DNA of 64,000 nt, taken from positions 4,786,001-4,850,000 of the forward strand of contig JAJKFH010000948.1 of the NCBI GenBank assembly GCA_023333565.1, written 5' to 3'. Of this stretch, positions 1 to 13,736 are shown piece by piece (the stretch's first letter is position 1; each line of letters starts with the position of its first letter). Under the pieces are notes generated by a model that searched no databases, was not told the DNA's origin, and saw nothing but the letters and a program-made list of their open reading frames with translations. The DNA is from Puffinus mauretanicus. Its lineage: Eukaryota; Chordata; Aves; Procellariiformes; Procellariidae. Position numbers and translations under genes: made by a program.

Positions 1-394
1 TTCAAGGGTTATACTTGAACAATTACGTAGCACTGAGATACTAAGAAAACTAGAGGCACGATTTTCAATCAGTAATCTCCCTGAATGACAATTCTAAATT
101 ATTTAAGAAAGACAGTCATAGAATCATAGAAAAGCAAATTCATAGGTGTTACACAGCAATGTGTGTGTGAAAAGTTTCCAAAGGGCTCTGTGGTGACTGG
201 GACTGATTTTTCTTAATTTTTTTTTTTTTTTAATCAACAAATCAAAAGATTTTAAAACCACAGAGCTAAGGAAGATAAAAGGCTGGAACACAAGTAACTG
301 ATGGAGTAGGGGAGGTTTAATAATAACTTGTGAAAGTACAGGAAATAATTGTGACCTTAGAAAATAAAATGCAGACGCTAGGGTTTCCTCATTT
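1..394. other. AT-rich non-coding flank
   Basis: No gene or complete repeat is visible. There is a run of T at about 217-231. Open frames on either strand are short and have no recognisable motif. Confidence 0.6.
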
Positions 395-601
395 ATAGAA
401 TCATAGAACCATAGAATCATTAAGGTTGGAAAAGACCTCTAAGATCGAGTCCAACCATCAACCCAACACCACCATGCCCACTACACCATGTCCCTAAGCG
501 CCTCATCTACATGTCTTTTAAATACTTCCAGGGATGGTGACTCAACCACTTCCCTGGGCAGCCTGTTCCAAGGCCTGACCACTCTTACACTAAAGAAATT
601 T
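395..601 (-). mobile_element. CR1 LINE 3' end fragment
   Basis: The left edge carries tandem copies of an ATAGAATC-type octamer, which is the reverse complement of the ATTCTATG repeat that ends CR1 elements. After it comes the well-conserved CR1 3' untranslated block (AGGTTGGAAAAGACCT, then GAGTCCAACC, then CAGCCTGTTCCAAGGCCTGACCACTCTT). This places the element on the minus strand with its 3' terminus at the left. Only about 200 bp remain, so the copy is severely 5'-truncated, as is usual for CR1. It is the same subfamily type as the longer copy at 48647-49885, which shares most of this block. Confidence 0.93.
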
Positions 602-603
602 AG

Positions 604-625
604 ATAATAATAATAATAATAATAT
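604..625. repeat. (TAA)n microsatellite
   Basis: About seven ATA/TAA units directly follow the truncated end of the CR1 fragment. Confidence 0.9.
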
Positions 626-3600
626 GACTATACTCTATACCAGCCAAAAATCTAGTGAGGTATCTAGTATGCTTCTTAACATGATAAATTGGAATTTACT
701 CACTCTCAGTTTAGATCAGGGCAACCAGTTAAAAATAAACTCTCAGAAAACAACTTATATCTCTGGCTGAATAAATGGGACCTGGTACCATTCCCAGAAG
801 GTATTACTGTCTATTAGATGACACTTTATTCACAATACCCTATATAGAGGTAGCTCTTGACATAAGAGCACAGGATGTGTCTTCGTTTGAACTTTAAGGA
901 TGCATTTCAGTGCCAGGAATATCTCCAGAGAAACTGTCAGAAGGCTAGATTTTCAGTGTAGCTTAAATCAGTGTAGTTCATGAAACCAGCAGAGCTGCAC
1001 TGATTTATACCACCAAAGGAACCTGTCCCTCACTTAGAAACAACTTAAAGTACTGGCATATATTTCACTGTCTTTGAGGGCTCTGTGTGTGCATGTGTGT
1101 GTATTTTTTACTGTTATTTCTGTCTATTTATGAAATGGATCTTTGTATGGCAGATACATAATTTTTTTTGCTACTCTTTTCAGAAAATAAAGCTGTTCTC
1201 AAATGAGTAATTTTATTATGACATCAAAAACATGATTTCTTATTTCATCAAATGATTCCAGAGCTACATTGTACTTTATAATGTCTGACAACTTTATAGA
1301 AAAAGCAAGTCATGGCTTAGTCATATGTAAGCTTTTCACAGATTACTTACTTGTTTATGGAAGACTGAATGGTGATTCAACAGATTGTAATCTTCTTTGA
1401 GTCAACTGTGAACAAATGCCCCTGAAAGATGTTAAGAGACACCATACGGTGTGAAGTATTTGTCTTTCATAAGGGAAACCAAGGTTCAGCTGCACTTGGA
1501 TGAAGATGGGCTGTACAGTAATACAGTCATTTCCCATCATGGTCTTGGCAGATTCTGCATTAGGTAGTCTATAACATGGGGCTACACATTTCTTACTACC
1601 TACTCCCCACACACATGTACACACAAAATCCATCCCTGAGTCAAAATTTTTTCAATTTACTCTTAAAAATCCCAGTACAGCCATTGTAAGGATCAGAGGT
1701 ATTAATCCTGATTTCCTGAAGAAATTCCAACTGGGATAATCAAGAATTTCATTGCAGTTTCAACTGGATGAGACTTATTTTCATATCTAAAAGCATGAGG
1801 GCAGGTGCTGTTAAGCAGACGGGAGGGGGCTTCTCTAAGACATGGGTAGATCCCAGGGTAGAATTTCATGAGCCATTTGTTCAATAACGGTGTCAACTTA
1901 AGCAATCTTAACCTTTGCTCCTTCCCACTTATCCATATCGTCATACTACCTACTCAGTTGTGCTGATAGATGTTCTGGATTGGGAACCACATCTGGTTTG
2001 AAAATAACACTATTTTTCTGTTAAGGTTATTTTTCATCTGTGTTGTTTACTAACTCAGGTTCACTGTGTGATTCATGCAAATTTATAGCTCTGCACATGA
2101 AGGGATAATGTGGAAATAAGACAGGGAAGTGAATTCCAAAGCTGTTTAAACAATTAGTGCTTAAAAAAGTGCTCGTGGTACTGCATCTGTAGTGGTGGTG
2201 CAGAGACTTTCAGGCATCATTTTTCTATTAAGATTCCGGCTTTCAGTCACTTATGCAAATACGTTTAAAGGAGTAGTGTTTTTGCAGCTGTAACACAGAT
2301 ATGAGATACGATATCCCCTCTGAAACTAGAAAGACATCTAAAGTAACCAAAAAGCACGTTAGAATTTTCTAGCAACATCAAGTGGTCTAATAAAAGATAT
2401 TCTCTGTGACCTTGCCTCAAATAACATTTAATAGTGCCACAGATTTCAGTAGGACTGCTGATAGTAGTAAAGATCTGCATCTATGTTAATGATTACAGAA
2501 TTGGTACTGTAGTTCACAAAACATTTATTTCTGAAAATATAAATATAGGTGATTTTAGACGTCTTTCTTGTTATTCAGAACAGGCATAGACAAATTTCAA
2601 GCAGACAAAGATCTTTTCATTGTAAATATCCCAGATAATGAGGAATAATTTAAGGAAAAAGTAAAATCCACAAACTAGCCTGTATTATGGTTTTGATTTT
2701 CATTTTTTTCCAGAGGACATTTCCAATGGCTACTTAATATTTCAGATATAGTCAACTCATTTTCTCTCCTTGTAGTCTGTGACCTCCTGTTTATTTGTGG
2801 ACCACCCTAGTTTCTTTCCCAGCTGAATACTGTCTCGGGCAAATATTTCCATCATAAATTTACATGTACATGCAGCAGCAGAAAACCTCCACCTACATTT
2901 TTTTTTTCATGCAAGCCTTAACCTGTATTCTTACAGTCCATGCCTAAAATAAGTTCTTTAAGTTAAAATCAAGTCATAAAGTTTTCTCACTTGGCCTTTG
3001 ATAATTAGAATACTAATACCAAATAAAGAATGACACATTCCATTACTTGCTGCTAATCATACTTTACAATATAACTAGGGAGAAATTGTATTTCTACACT
3101 TTTTATTACATGACATTGCTATATACTCTACCGTAACTCCTTCGTGTTACAAAAAGCAGTAATAAAACTGAAACTCAGTAATTGTAGACTTGGCATAAAA
3201 GCTCCACAAGGAATATTTTCCTTCCTCTTTCTCAGTCAGCAAAAGTGATTGCATGGCAAATGACACAGCTGCTTTTAATGGCTAACTGGACATGGCTTCA
3301 TTGTAGATATTGTAAAATTAACATATCTTCAACTTCGCCCCTCTTCTTGGCAGAGATACAGAATATGGAAATGTACTAAGTAGGGCTTCTCAAATTCTTT
3401 GCAACATTGTGGTCTCGTTCCCAGAACTATCTCCAGGAGACTCTACAAAGGCAAAGTAAATCCATCATCAAAGCTTACAGTGTGACGTGTATGGTGGATC
3501 TGCTGTGGCTACCATTTTGTTAACTGAACACCTGTTCCTATTTTTCAAAGCTGTGTATTGACGTTACAAATATTTGCAAAATAAATCCAGATTTGAGAAG

Positions 3601-6600
3601 GATCAAGAATTGCTTTCTGTGGTGTCTGGCCTGTCTCCCTGTTCCCATTTCATTGGGGCTGCCCTCACAGTTAAAGTTTTACTTCTGACCACTATTGCCT
3701 ACAGAAAAATCAGAAGTCCTGGTTCTGCAAATTTGGTCTGGTCAGCCTGGCTCTGCAGCTAGTGAGTTGCTAAGGTGTCAAGGAGTTATTTCATATATTG
3801 CCTGGAGCAAGCAAGTGTGGCATAGTTTGCTGACCCTGCTACATGTTTGTTCCCAAGGAACAAGTACTACAAAAGAACATAGGTTTGAAGTTCTTCTGTT
3901 AGGAATCATAAAGAACAACAATTAACATTTACCACACCCTATAAACTCTTCATTCTGCAAGATGTTCAATCTTTATTCAGTTGTCACACAGAAAGTACAT
4001 TGGTGAATGTGGCAGCTCTTGTCAGGATGTGGCAACTCAGATTATGATGAACAGTTACATTAGTTTCATCTATAAGGTCCTTTCTGTAGACCTTAAGCCC
4101 TGTCCTAAAAAATCAAGAGCTTCTCTTTTCTTCTTTTTTTTTTTTCATAAAATAATCTCTGATTATATTGCTTTATTTGATGTGAACAGTTAATTTTGGA
4201 AAGAGATAACTTGTTTTGGAAAAGAATCCTGCTGATGCGACCTTATTTGGCAGATGAGAAGCCTCCCCCCTTCCCTGCCCCCCCAGGTTGGTTATAGACA
4301 AAATGCCAGGATAATACATATGTCCATTTTTCCCATTGCATTTGATAGGACGTAATGCTTTTGCACAAATCTTATTTGGTCAGTGATTCTTAAAGCAGAC
4401 TAAAACCTCATGTAGGCACCAGCAGTAAAGGTGGTGACCAGCCCATGCTATCACCACTTATATATTGTGTAGAAATGATAATATCTCAACTTGTGATAAG
4501 AACAAGTCCATATACTGACAGTCCTGAATGAGGCCAATGTTTCAAATGACACACAGTAGAGAAAAGTCATGAGACAAACCACCTTTACTAAAGAAATAAT
4601 AGCTACCGCTTAAGACATCTTTGGCCTCAGGTCTTCTGAATCCTGGACTTTGATACAGTTTTACTAGTTCATGCTGAAGTGGTATATATGGACTTTTCAG
4701 CAACTGAGCTGTTTTATACAGGAACCTTACACAGAACATCCATATTCACCACACTTTATTTCCTGGATTGCCACTTTGGATGATAAACCCTGTAGGCAAA
4801 GGTGAACAGAAATGGAGCTGTGGCGTTTCTTGAACTATCAGGAGTCATGAGGTCAGAAGTATGCCCTTTTCAGGATGGCAGGAAGGTATCAACTCACCTA
4901 CCAGTTGCAAGGGAAACCTAATATCTGGTGGTTTGTTTTTTTCCCACCTACACAAGGTTATCTTGGGTTAATTCAAGCTCTTGGTATATTCAGTAACTAA
5001 CAAAGGTGAAACTGCAGTTCTGAAGAAACCAGATAAGTGCCGTAAGCACTTACTGTCCTATGTTATTTCCAGCATTCCTGAGAAGGACAAAGTGTAATCC
5101 AAACTTTTCTGCTTAGAGTTCCCAAATCAACCATGTTACTGAATAAATTTCCTTCTTTTCTCTCTAACCCTCTCTCCTTTTGCTTTATTTCTTTCCCTTT
5201 ATTTCCAATCTTCCTAACTAGTTGATAAAACCCCAAGTTTTGAAGATTTTTCTAGATCTGCAGCACGGTTTGCAGGGTTAGGTTTTTCTTTTTTGCCTTG
5301 CTTTTTGAATGACTTTTGCTGTTTCACTACTACCAAGTTCTACGTTAGTCAGACTTTACCATCTGCATCGTACAAAGACACACGTTCCGAGTGAAAAATT
5401 GTCAAACAAATTGCAGTGTACAGGAGTCAGGCCTTTGTCTTGATGATATACAGTCACATCCCTAGCAGCACATCTCTAAAAAAGTTTTGTAATTAAATCG
5501 TGCAAGCCAGTTCCTCATTAAAGATCATTGGCCTAATTACAATCACAAGTACCATTAACACTTTGGTAATGCCTGATTTTTGCTACTGTCATTTCATCGC
5601 TATCACAGAGCTAGCCCACCGTAATGACCACAACTTTCTATATTATTGCCATATCTTTTTCATATCCTTTCACCTGGAAGACCTAACTGTACTGAGTACC
5701 TTTTTCCAACCTGAAAGGAGGGCTTTCACTTGGATAAATCATCTCAGTCTTTATGGGATTTCTTTTTAGACAGAGATATTAATGAATTACTATATTAAAA
5801 AGTTAATACGTTAACCAAAAGTTAACTATGTTAACTTAGTTTAAAATGAGTGGTTGCATGACCTTTATTCATTAATGAGTGAAGATTTTCTAAAGAAAAA
5901 ACACAAAATCTTAACAGTGCCTACTCAAACCAGACTAGATTTTAAGAAGGTAAGGACAGAGAAGGTAGTCTTCCTGAGAAAGTCACAGTAGGAGCTGATA
6001 ACCAGGAGAGTTCTTCTATGTACTGGTTTACTGGTTTACTTTTAAAAAGACTTATTTCTGCATTTTCACTCCTTACGAGAGAGAGAGGAAAATGTCTTGG
6101 TAGAATGAAATAAGTAGGTTGTTTCTGATGGAACTAACATTGAAAGAGTTCAAGGTTTGAAGTTCAGTTTCTTAATTCGTATAAGCACGTGTGTAACATT
6201 AAGCATATCAGTTCTTCCATGACTCATGGCCTTCAAGCTGGTTGTCTCTTTTTGTTCAAGGATCCAGGCACAATATACAATTTCCATGTTAGGGAGAGAT
6301 TACAGCTATGGCACTGGTGTGTAGAGTTATCCTGCTGTTTTGCATTTGTGTTAACTTCAAACTGTATTGACAGAGCCCCAGAGACTGATGAGTAACTAAA
6401 AGTTGGAGAAACCACAGGATTTCCAGTTCACACTGTAGTTCATTTAGCTTTTAGCTAAACAATGCCATCCATATTCAACAAGAACAAGAGTCTCTGAGAT
6501 CCAATACATTAATTTTCCATCCGAATACCCAGCCTGACCAAAGTTTCAGTGGGGGTCTTTATTCTCTTTTTCTACATACAACCCATTAGCTGAAAGAATT

Positions 6601-7980
6601 GTCCATACTTGTATCATTTAATGAAAATGAATGACTATTAAGAAAGCTCTGAGAGACTATTAATACATAAGAGTTTAACAAAATACCGCTTCCTGCCTTC
6701 CCTTCTTCCTTTCTTTTATTGTTTTTAATTAATGCATTTTAAGGTTACTGAGGAACTATGATCAATATCTCCTGGAGAGCAGTAGGGAAAGAAAATGAAA
6801 CCAACCTTCAGAATGGTATTTCTCAACTTTCCCCTCAAAAAGCATGTATTATTCCCCACATCATGAGCACATGTACTAGGTTTTGAAGGATCATAGCAAC
6901 ATGCTATGGAAAAAAAAAGAGTAGGGAGGGAGCTTTAAGCACTTTCTTTGCTTTCTGTTTGGCATGACTAAGCTAGTCTGCTGGATGGAAGCAAGCAGAA
7001 TTGCCTACCTACCTGAGGATACTAAACAGCTAAAAATCCATTTCAAAATTGTTGATGCTAATTTTATGTTTATTTCTGGTGATTTTTTTCCAATTTGAAC
7101 TCCATTTATATGGAATTTTCAGAAGAACTGAAATTTTCTTTTCTAACACTGTCATTCATATGAACTACTTACAATAAGTAGTAAATTAAAGAGCCCCTAA
7201 ACAAACAAAATGAATGAATAGATACTTTAGATGTTTTAAAATTACTAGGGAGAGTGAATGTAGCTGCTTTTCTTTTTATCACTGACTCTCTCTTGTCTAC
7301 TCAGTTCTGTGATGGATACCTTTATAAATGTCACACTGCAACAGCATTATTCTAGATGCCTAGTATTTATCCTGAGCTATTTCTGCCTCAGGTTTTCTTT
7401 GAGGTAAAGGAAGTTTGGCATTTTAGGCAAACTGGAGCCAGATCCTGTCATGGTAAAAAAGAGTCCAGGATAGAGAAGCACTTTTGCACACAACAATTCA
7501 ACATTTCTTACTGGCTTCTGTGATGGGTAATTGTCCTGGGGGAGTTGTTTGCAGTTTATCCTGTGTTACCAAGTAAAAAAGGATGTGGGGTGACACTGGG
7601 AAGCAAGACAGCCTTGTGCCTCGATGCGGCTAGGGCAGCAAGTCAGGGAAATGTTGAGAAAGAGCAAAAGGATACTTGTCCCTTGTGAGCCCCTGTGCAT
7701 GTGCATCCTGGAAAAATTCCTGGAGCGCCTGTGGGACTATCCAGGAGGAGCAGGCATGGCAAGCAGGGAATTGTCTTCTGAGTGAAGGAGAGAGGGAGGG
7801 TGCTCGGAGGCACAGTGAGCTGGTGCGCAGCCAAGTTTCACAGATGAGGTGAAGAAAGTTATTCTGGTTTGCAAGGTCCTTGTCGAGCCTTGAGACTTGC
7901 TGGGTTGAGTGCCAAGGTCACAGCGAAAAGATGCAGAAGATAGATGAAGGACTGGTTCTTTTGGATTTTAAGCTGTGACC
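626..7980. other. AT-rich non-coding DNA without recognised genes
   Basis: Reading both strands I found only short open frames (under about 90 codons) without domain motifs, codon bias or a convincing splice context. A small cluster of GTTAAC/GTTAAT words sits at about 5802-5838. A C-rich stretch occurs near 4264-4286. No transposon edge could be recognised, although very old decayed copies may be present. Confidence 0.55.
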
Positions 7981-8128
7981 AGAAAAGAAAGGAAGAAAAA
8001 AAGAAAAAAAGAAAGAAAGAAAGAGGAAGGAAGGAAGGAAGGCAGGCAGGCAGGCAAAGAGAGAAAGAGAGAAAAAAGAGAGAAAGAGAGAGAAAGAAAG
8101 AAAGAAAGAAAGAAAAAGAAAAAGAAAA
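7981..8128. repeat. Polypurine simple repeat (GAAA/GGAA/GGCA)n
   Basis: The + strand is nearly all A and G for about 148 bp: GAAA-type units, then GGAA units, four GGCA units at about 8039-8056, then GAGA and GAAA units. The open frames that cross this block on both strands (a Lys/Arg/Glu-rich one on + and a Phe/Ser/Leu-rich one on -) are products of the repeat and not genes. Confidence 0.95.
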
Positions 8129-8792
8129 CAGTAGTATGCTCACTTTAAGAACAAAGTCCAAACATGTCAACCTCCAAGCCCTCACTAACTCCAACACAGA
8201 CTCCTTCTTCCAAGGTATTTCTTCCTGAGGGCTTGTCTCATTGGCTAAGCTGGTAAAGAGTCTCAAAAGAATAAAGCCCCCAATACACTGAACCTTTCTC
8301 ATTTCAGGATCCCAGCATGTTGGCGTGGGTGCAAAAATAGACAAACAAACCAAGAAGATGGTCTTAATGCTCACTTCATAGGAAGCCTCAACATGAATAT
8401 CTGAAAAAAAGCCGCATAGTTTCCAGATTTTTTTTCATGCAGTGTATTGCATTCTTCCTCCATAAAACCCTTGAACTAAAGCGATCATTTTCTTTTTTCT
8501 TCATAAACAAATATGAATGCCTGGGAATTCCTCATTTCTTGGATCTTTTTTTCAGGACACTTGAAGAGATTGTGTGGGCTGTCTCCAGGGAGTCTGTCCT
8601 GAAGATGCGCAAACACAGCCACTATTGTCATGCTGCCACTTTTCATGGTGTTATTGTGAGTCTCAAAACATATGGTGTTTTTCTTAAAGCTTCAGCTACC
8701 AGAGTAATGACTGTTAGCTGTTTACTTAGGTTATTTAATGTCAGCCATGGAGATTTTAATATTGCAGCATTTCACAGGCCTTAATATGTGTG

Positions 8793-8925
8793 AGGCAGAA
8801 ACCCATCAAATCCTGATTTTGCAAGTGAAGAACCAAAGCCATGGAAAGATTAAGAAGTGTAAGGTCACACAGGAAATCTGCTGCATGCACCCAGGTTTTT
8901 CCAAGCCCTTTAGGCTAGTGTCCAA
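8793..8925 (-). mobile_element. MIR-like ancient SINE remnant
   Basis: The segment follows the order of a reverse-complemented MIR core: a CCTGATTTTGCAAGTGAAGAA-like start, then GATTAAGAAGTGTAAGGTCACACAGGAAATCTG, then CACCCAGGTTT. In MIR elements this corresponds to the stretch around AGGTCACACAG and the B-box-derived part near ACCCAGG. Divergence is heavy, so the assignment rests on the ordered landmarks. Any short open frame across it is incidental. Confidence 0.55.
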
Positions 8926-9543
8926 ATCACTGATTCATATTTTATTCAGCTTTCATGTAAGATTAACAAGCAAATAGAAGACTAGGATTATTTTGATCAT
9001 GTAAAAATGAGCGAAAATCTTAAGGTTCTAAAGAGAAGTAAGAACAAAGATTATTTCTGCTTTATTGCATTTAAACAAATCTCATTCCATTTAGGACTTG
9101 AAGTTAGTAATTCTGTTATTTCCTCCAGCTTGAGAAAAAGAGGAGTTTTTAAAAGAACACCTTTCACAGTATTCCTTCTGGCATCCCCTTATGATAGAAG
9201 ACTTCTTGTACTTCATGACCAGAGTATGATATGATGCAACCAACCATGGCTATGTGTCTTATTAAAAGCATAACAACCAGCTTGTAGCATGTTCAATGCT
9301 CAGCAGGCCAGTAGAAAGAACTGACAGATTTTGAAATGACTGACAAGGACAAGATAAGACAATTTCTGTTCTGATTCAGGAGAAGCTGACCTTTCAAAAG
9401 TCTTCCTGCATGAGGACACTGACCTACCAATACAGTTAATTCCCTCTTACATGTAAAAATGCTTGATCTCAGCAAAGAAAACAACCTCCTGAGGAGAAAA
9501 ATAAATATTCCCTTTAAGAAAGGCGATAAAGAACTTAACTTGG

Positions 9544-10089
9544 TGTCCTGGTTTTGGTTGGGATAGAGATAATTTTCTTCCTAGTAGTTGGTATAGTGCT
9601 GTGTTTTGGATTTAGGATGAGAAGAATGTTGATAACAGACTGATGTTTTAGTTGTTGATAAGTAGTGCTTACACTAGTCAGGGACTTGTCAGCTTCCCAT
9701 GCTCTGCAAGGTGCACAAGAAGCTGGGAGGGACGACAGCCAGGACATCTGACCCAAACTGGACAACGGGGTATTCCATACCATATGATGTCATGCTCAGT
9801 ATATAAGCTGGGGAGAGTTGGCCAGGGAGTAGTGACTACTGCTTGGGAACTGGCTGGGCATCTGTTGGCGGGTGGTGAGAAATTGCATTGTGCGTCACTT
9901 ATTTTGTATGTTCTTTTATCATTATTATTATTATTATTTTCCCTTCTTTTTCTGTTCTATTAAACTGTCTTTATCTCAATCCACAAATTTTACTTTTTTT
10001 TTTTTTATTCTCTCTCCCATTCCACTGAGGGCGGGGAGTGAGTGAGCGGCTGCGTAGTGTTTGGCTGCCTGCCGGGTTAAACCACAACA
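9544..10089 (+). mobile_element. Solo LTR of an ERV-L-like avian retrovirus
   Basis: The element starts TGTCCTGG and ends ACCACAACA, like the LTRs of the provirus at 17564-24178. It keeps the same internal order: a CAGC-rich U3, a TGATGTCA CRE-like site at 9785-9792, a TATATAA box at 9800-9806, an ATT-repeat tract at about 9917-9940, an ATTAAA polyadenylation signal at 9959-9964 and the final GGTTAAACCACAACA. Flanking 5-mers are CTTGG on the left (9539-9543) and CTTAG on the right (10090-10094), a target duplication with one change. No internal viral sequence is present on either side, so this is the product of LTR-LTR recombination. Open frames inside it are not genes. Confidence 0.92.
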
Positions 10090-13000
10090 CTTAGCAATCA
10101 CCTTTTGACACTCTTTCTTCAGAAGAAAGAAGGTGTCATGCCCAGACTAGATCTACAGTACCCCTTCCCACATAAAGGACATAAATATCAGGAACTCCCC
10201 TTTGCCATTTTTTCTCACCTTGAGGTATACAGGGGGAGGAGATCTGCTCAAGAGCTTGCACAGATTTCAGGGACAGGATTAAAACAGTGATTCAGGATCC
10301 AGTGATCCAAAATGCAATAAACTCAATACAGGCTCTCCATTTGCTTCCTTTTCCTATTATCTTTGCAGACCCAGTCCGAAGCCAGCAGAAGTATTACTTT
10401 TGCCCTTCCAATCCAAGGTCAAGCAAGGTATGGAAGCATCCTAATTCCAGACTAAGGAACTGAGACTATTTGGAAACCTAGCTGTTTGCTGACGCAGAAT
10501 GTCCACCTTACTTCCCTAAGATTTACAACCATTTATTATTTGTTCTTTTCTGCTCTTTTACTGAAGCACATTATCTTTGGCAACCTTGGCCCTAACTCAC
10601 TTGATTGCAAAATGAGAAGACATATTTCTTAAAGCAGGAAAGATGTATTTCACTTGGTCTTTTTTTCTTCCCTATTTTCAGAGCTATGTTATGCTGCTGT
10701 CCATCCAGAGCTTAATAACTATAAGAAATCTATTCTACTTCTTCATTCTCCATTCAAGAGTCCCTTAACAGGCTATTTTAGCTGTCCTGGTCAGTAACCT
10801 CACCTAAGAAGTCATGTTTAGGCTTCTCTTCCATTCAAAGCATTCTGACAAACAGCAGCTGCTGAGCAATTTAGATCTCTTATAGCATACTCTAATCGTC
10901 TTATCCTTGTAACATCGACATTGCTGGGAAATCCTGAAGGAGGGATTTCCTTTTTACGGAGGTGAAATTGCAGTACTTTATGTCTTCGTTTCCTACTCTT
11001 TTCTTTTTCCCCTTTGTTCAAAGAAAGGATCCTGGCTACCAACAACTAATAGCCAAAATACTAACGAAAGCAGTATACTAATTACAGTGGCAACGGAAAA
11101 AAAACAGGAATCTGGTGCTAGAAGTCTTTGAGCTGGGACAGATCTTACTTGCTGCTGTAAAGTGGATAACAAACTGTGAATTTCATTTCCAATTCTGCTC
11201 AAAATGAGTTAGTAAAAGGGAAGGGCAGGGCATCCGTATAATTTGCATTGGGAAAAAACAAACATTATGGAAACCTGCAAGCTTCTAGAGACGAAGCTAA
11301 CTATGAAGCTTCTGACAGGATATAATTTCCTTCCTGATTATGCTTGAGAGATGATATAAGTTAGAAGAAAATTCTAGAAATGCTGGATTGAAGAAGCACA
11401 CTTGTTAACCTCTCTGACAGCCTGCTCTCTGATCTTAGAAAACGTAAGCACACTGAGCATGGCAGTGGCATGATCTGTGTCTTGAGTGCTTTGTATTGGT
11501 TGAAAAAAATATGGTTATGCAAAATAAATTTATACATAGTAACTGTGGAATAGAACTCAGAATCTGCAAGGCCTTTTAAAAAGGTGTTTAATTTTGACTG
11601 AAAGTGAATTACTTATAAAATGAAAAGAAATGGAAGATCACAGTCAATTATGTGAGTCCTTCTAAAGTCTGTGTTTCTTTTTTAAAAGGCAAGTAAAAAT
11701 ACTGAGAAAATCTCTAGCACTGGTAATAAAACCTTCAAACATAACAACAGCCTTACCTATTCTGACATTAGAGGAAGCAAAATACAGTGGCTCTCCCATG
11801 TCAAATGATGAAACTTCTGAATACAATGAGCAGGTCAAAGCTTCTCAGTTTTGTTAGTGTCATTGTACATTCACAGTGGATTCAAACTCCTCAGAAGTAC
11901 TGTTGTTTCTTCCAAATTTATAGTATATTTACCTTTGATAAGCATAGGGTGTAATCATTGGAGGACATTACCCTTTTTTACACACATAAGTAAAGAAGTA
12001 CAAAGACTTACATAAACTAGACATTAAAAATTATCCCTCATACAACAAGCTCACATAATCAGGGAAGTACTGTATTGATTGCAAAAATCCAAAACAGCAT
12101 CAATGTTTTGACTTTGCAAGTTTATTTATCGTGCTGCCTCTGGAATTTATATTTCTTCCTCCTTCCTATGTACAAAACTAAGGTTACCTGCAGACCTCAA
12201 GGCCTGGACTATTTTCCTGTGATTGGGAGAAAGGCTCACGCATGCTCCAGTTTCACCCCAGTACAGGATGGAGAGTAATCAGAGGCTGCCCAGGTCCTGG
12301 AATGTGGAGGGAATCCCAAGCTTAATGGATTAACACTTCCAAGAACAGAAATCTTGTATAATGTATGCATAATTAATTCTTACCTCATACAAAATAGTTT
12401 TACCAGACTTTGTTCATCCTTTCCAGACTGTTAATCCTCACTGTAGTTCTTGCACAGCTGGATTTCAACTGTACAGAATATTGCATAACGTTTCACTGGG
12501 AGAAAAATCAGGTTTTTAATGCAAAAGTCCCTATAGCTCCTGTTAGCAGCAGTTTTCTGTGTTAAAACTAGGAAGGGACTAGATTCCAAAGGTATCTAAT
12601 CTGTCCCTTTTCACTTCTTTTGGTCAAAACAGCCATGCTTAAGAATAAGAGAATTTACTGTTAAGATATTGATTTTTTTCCCATTATTTGACTTGATACA
12701 AATTTGCATAATGCTATTCATTATCATTTTCATTTTGACTTTCTAACCTATATGGCCAGGTTCATCAGCTGTTATGACACTGCAAGAGTAGATCAATTAT
12801 TTAAGCCAATTTTGTCTGTCATACTAATTGTTGACAAAGATTAATTGCCTTAAATTGGAATAATATTGGCAAGTTCTACCAGAAGTCACATCTCCCCTTT
12901 CCCTCCCAGATCCACCTCCAGTGCAGCTTGTGGTCTGAGGTAATGAATGCTGTATGCATTTTTACCCTAAAAATTTGAAAATGGAGAAATGTTTTCATAT

Positions 13001-13379
13001 GCTTCTTGCGTAGACAAACAACCACAGTCCCCTACAATATGTCCCCTACAAGCTATAGCCAAGATGATGTTCTCTCTCCTGTTAAAACTTGTGGAACAAT
13101 CACATAATATATTATGGCTCAGAAAAAAATTACTGTAATGTACAATAACATCCCAGAAGGAATGAGTTTTCTATTCCCTCTGTTAGTGAATTGGGAAAGC
13201 CCTGCTTGAAACAGCTTTATGTCTACATAATATTTATCATTCCTTTTATGATACAGAAGAGCTCTCATAAATAATTCTGCTTGGATTTTGTAGGTAGCAA
13301 AAAGTTTATTTCTAAGCAGCTAAATTTTTGCTTAAAGTTCATATGTGTTACCTGTTTCCCTGGTGACTTCATTGGACAG

Positions 13380-13457
13380 ACACTGAGAAAGGCTAGGACC
13401 AGGTGCTTGCGAAGGAGTTCTATCACGGAGTACCCCATCATAGAGAAATACTCACTG
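13380..13457 (+). other. Exon-like segment, unassigned
   Basis: A 78-bp stretch is bordered on the left by a pyrimidine-leaning tract ending in GGACAG (acceptor-like) and on the right by G|GTAAGTAC, a near-consensus donor. Its length is a multiple of three. One frame is open throughout and gives 26 residues, with RRSS in the middle and EYPIIEKYS near the end. I do not recognise the peptide. Chance occurrence of such borders in 64 kb is quite possible, and no partner exon was found. Confidence 0.15.
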
Positions 13458-13736
13458 GTAAGTACCTACTTATCCAACATCTTAAAGATCTGAATCCTCA
13501 AGCTGGGTTATTTAGTGGAACCTTCAGACAGAAATGGGAAAATGTTCCCTGGGACTGTCTACATTTTTGCAAGATCCAGCCTGATGATGGTACCTCACTG
13601 TCTGTGCCGTAAGTAGCTTGGTAGGTGGGAGAAATGGTGTTGCACAGGGGAAGTTACCCAAGGAAGAGCGTCACTGCTTGCAAGTTGGTGAGGGTCTTCA
13701 GCAGACTAAGAGAGAGAACACTGAGTGGAAGATCTT

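Noticed and set aside
7859..8374. 171-codon minus-strand open frame
   Set aside because: Its middle is the translation of the (GAAA/GGAA)n repeat read on the other strand (Phe/Ser/Leu runs), so it is a simple-repeat artefact.
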